From: Sclerurus mexicanus
Lineage: Eukaryota > Chordata > Aves > Passeriformes > Furnariidae
Assembly (NCBI GenBank): GCA_013396755.1
Contig: VWZF01005181.1
Span: 899,257-963,256 of the forward strand
Length of the DNA stretch: 64,000 nt
Direction: 5' to 3'
Shown: one piece after another, positions 61,942 to 64,000 of the stretch
Position numbering within the stretch: position 1 is the first letter of the stretch
Layout of the letters: every line of letters starts with the position of its first letter
The notes under the pieces: generated by a model
Database searches by the model: none
What the model was told of the DNA's origin: nothing
The model's input: the letters and a program-made list of their open reading frames with translations, nothing else
Translations under genes and position numbers: made by a program

Positions 61942-64000
61942 TCACGTCACTGGCTCACTGCCAGCACTGCAGTGAATAACATCTGCAGTCGGTGGTGCAG
62001 GATGTCCCATGATACCGACGGACAATGGAAAGGCTGGAAATGCAGCTGTGCAGGGATCACTGCAGCCCCTCAGCACCAGCACACGCTGCTGACACAGTCC
62101 TGGGGTCCAGGGGGTTTGGGACTAGTGGGAATCATGCTGGGTCCATGACAGTGAGCGGTGCCTCAGCCAGAAGGCAAACCCCTGGGCTGGCCTTGGAGAC
62201 AGCAGGCAGTTTCTCCGAAATCATCAGCATTTCACTGTGTCCTTTCCATCTCATCCTGGGTGCACGATGGTGAACCCACGGAGCAGTCAGCCTGGCTGGG
62301 CTCACCCTGATGTGGGTGAAATCTGCATAGCCTCCTTCCAGTATAGGATCAGTCCACAGGACTCAGGAATAGGGGCTGTACCTGCCCTTCACCTGGAGAA
62401 AACAGCTGATAGCAAAGAAGCTCGATGTGCTGAGGTTTTAGCTGCACTGAAGCTGACCATCTCATTAAATTTGAAGGAGTAATTTCAAATATGTGTTTAA
62501 CTTTAGAAGGCAAGTGGGTTGTTTTGCCACAGTCAGCTCCAAACTTACTTTCTAATCACTAATAAAGGTATGACAGACCCTTCAAGGCTTTGGGTTTTAT
62601 CTGCTGTGCTTTACTGTCACCACTCCTTATGGCCAGGATGCCTGTGTCAGCCAAGGAGTACTTCTTTAAAGGCTGACAAAAACCTGCTCTGGGATTCTGC
62701 AGACTGTCGGGACATCAGCCCGGGCAGGCACCAGGCTGCCTGCAGATTGTGCTCCTCTCTATACTGTGCTGTCAGGTAAGTGGGGCTGGCACTGAAACAA
62801 AGCAAATGGCTATTTATTAAGCCTCCAGACCAAGATCTGCCAGAAAATAGATAGAGAGGTACAGAAAATAAAACACAGAACACAAAAGTTTGAGTATCAG
62901 CTTCATATAGGTAATCTATTTCCAAGAGGGTATTTCTGAATTCTGGCAACAATCACACATATTGGGGGTTCAGAACTTCTCCATCTTTGGACTTTCCTTT
63001 TTCCTTCCCCTCTGCCTCTGAGCAGGCAGCTGGGGTGCCCAGGAATTCTGCACACAACCAACCAGTGTGGCAAACATCTCCCTGAGATCACCCAGGATTA
63101 GTTGGAAACCCCAAGTTTCTAGTCAGCTTTTTTACCTTCTCTGAGTAGTTTGCTCTTCCTTCACAAAGCTTTCCATGGATTTATACACTTCATATATAGA
63201 ATATTAATTACAAAGTCATGAACCTTGGTACATTTTTATTTTATTTCTCATGGAGAAATGAAAAAAAAAGGAGCATGTTGTACAGCTATCTCTGGGGTGG
63301 CATGCCCTTACCACCTTCTCATGCTTTGGGTTCTTCATGCCACGTGCGCTCTTCATCAGGGCCCTGTGAATGAGGCAGGGCTTTGGCAAGTAGTAACGAT
63401 ACTAAAATACAGCCATCCAGAAGAACAGCACTGAAACCACACATATAGGCTAAAACCACTTTCCCAGTGATGAGTTCAAGATGGATAAAAACCTTTACAT
63501 ATTGCAGGGCTCCAACAAGGAAGAATTTGAAGAGTCGACCCTTAACATTTCCTATCTTTCAAGTGCTGTGTTTTACTACCTAATGGCTTACTGCTGTCAA
63601 CTCTTGGTTATCCGGTGTAGTGAAGGATCGTGATGACCAAGACAAAGTAAAAACAAAGATAATACAAAGCATATGGCAATGAAATGGTAAGAAAATAAAA
63701 TAAGAGCAGTGTGGAAGACTGGGTAGCAACTGACCTGGGCAGGGGTTGACATGGAGGACCATGTGACGGAAAAGGGCCGCATCTCATCCAAGCCCTTTTG
63801 TAACTCACTTTGGACTCCTTGTGTTCCCAGTATGATTAATGTCCAGCTTAGTTAATCTGCCTGTGAGTGGTTGAGGACTGTTTTATTTTTCTACATGACC
63901 ATATCACTCCAATAAAGCATTTTGCACTCCGCGCATTACTGGTGAAAGCTCAAAGTGAGGTCAGTGCAGGGGAATGAGGAGCAGTTCACACCATTAGCCA

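Larger units (their letters stand above)
47580..64000. other. Region downstream of PPIF, no gene recognised
   Basis: 16.4 kb in which I recognise no conserved protein or RNA on either strand. Many open frames of 60-143 codons occur but lack family resemblance and splice support, and most overlap others in GC-richer patches (48.9-49.3, 50.9-53.9, 55.0-55.4 and 61.0-61.6 kb). The zinc-knuckle and C-terminal sequence of ZCCHC24, the next gene in human, was looked for on the minus strand and not seen. Contents that can be named are listed separately: CR1 fragments, a CpG-rich patch with a CTCF-like motif, and short repeats. Confidence 0.7.

Noticed and set aside
63911..63916. AATAAA on the + strand near the window end
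   Set aside because: No upstream coding sequence or exon to which it could belong; single hexamers are frequent by chance.

Overview
This is vertebrate, almost certainly avian, nuclear DNA. It has split genes with GT-AG introns and long 3' untranslated regions. Two fragments look like the 3' ends of CR1 retrotransposons, the dominant avian LINE. I saw no mammalian-type SINEs. The only protein-coding genes I can support are two neighbours on the + strand. They are also neighbours in the human genome (ZMIZ1 then PPIF), which supports orthology.

Positions 1 to about 30.1 kb hold the 3' part of ZMIZ1, a PIAS-like transcriptional coactivator with an SP-RING (MIZ) zinc finger. Twelve coding exons can be read, from 805 to the stop at 25761. 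Their lengths sum to 1884 nt, which is an open frame of 627 codons plus the stop. The N-terminal exons lie upstream of the window. A 3' UTR of about 4.4 kb follows, and the best poly(A) signal is at 30090. An exon of about 26 codons that I recall from the mammalian protein was not found where it is expected.

Positions 30.1 to 38.6 kb are intergenic, with no gene recognised. From 38.66 to 40.2 kb there is a CpG-rich promoter region for PPIF, the mitochondrial cyclophilin D. It is damaged by assembly. Three single Ns (38985, 39818, 39968) mark joins. A 667-bp block is present twice (39151-39817 and 39969-40635) with one mismatch. The short piece carrying the PPIF start codon is wedged between the copies. 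Exon 1 is cut after 15 complete codons, and about 50 more are missing. Exons 2-6 (41454-46020) are intact and encode most of the cyclophilin domain. The 3' UTR appears to end near 46.2 or 47.57 kb.

Positions 47.6 to 64 kb show no recognisable gene. They hold two CR1 fragments, a small CpG-rich patch with a strong CTCF-like motif at 49020, short repeats and many non-descript open frames. ZCCHC24, the next gene in human, was looked for and not seen. I found no novel system. The points most worth a second look are the assembly artefact at PPIF exon 1, the missing ZMIZ1 exon, a possible 45-nt alternative acceptor in ZMIZ1, and the CTCF-like site.
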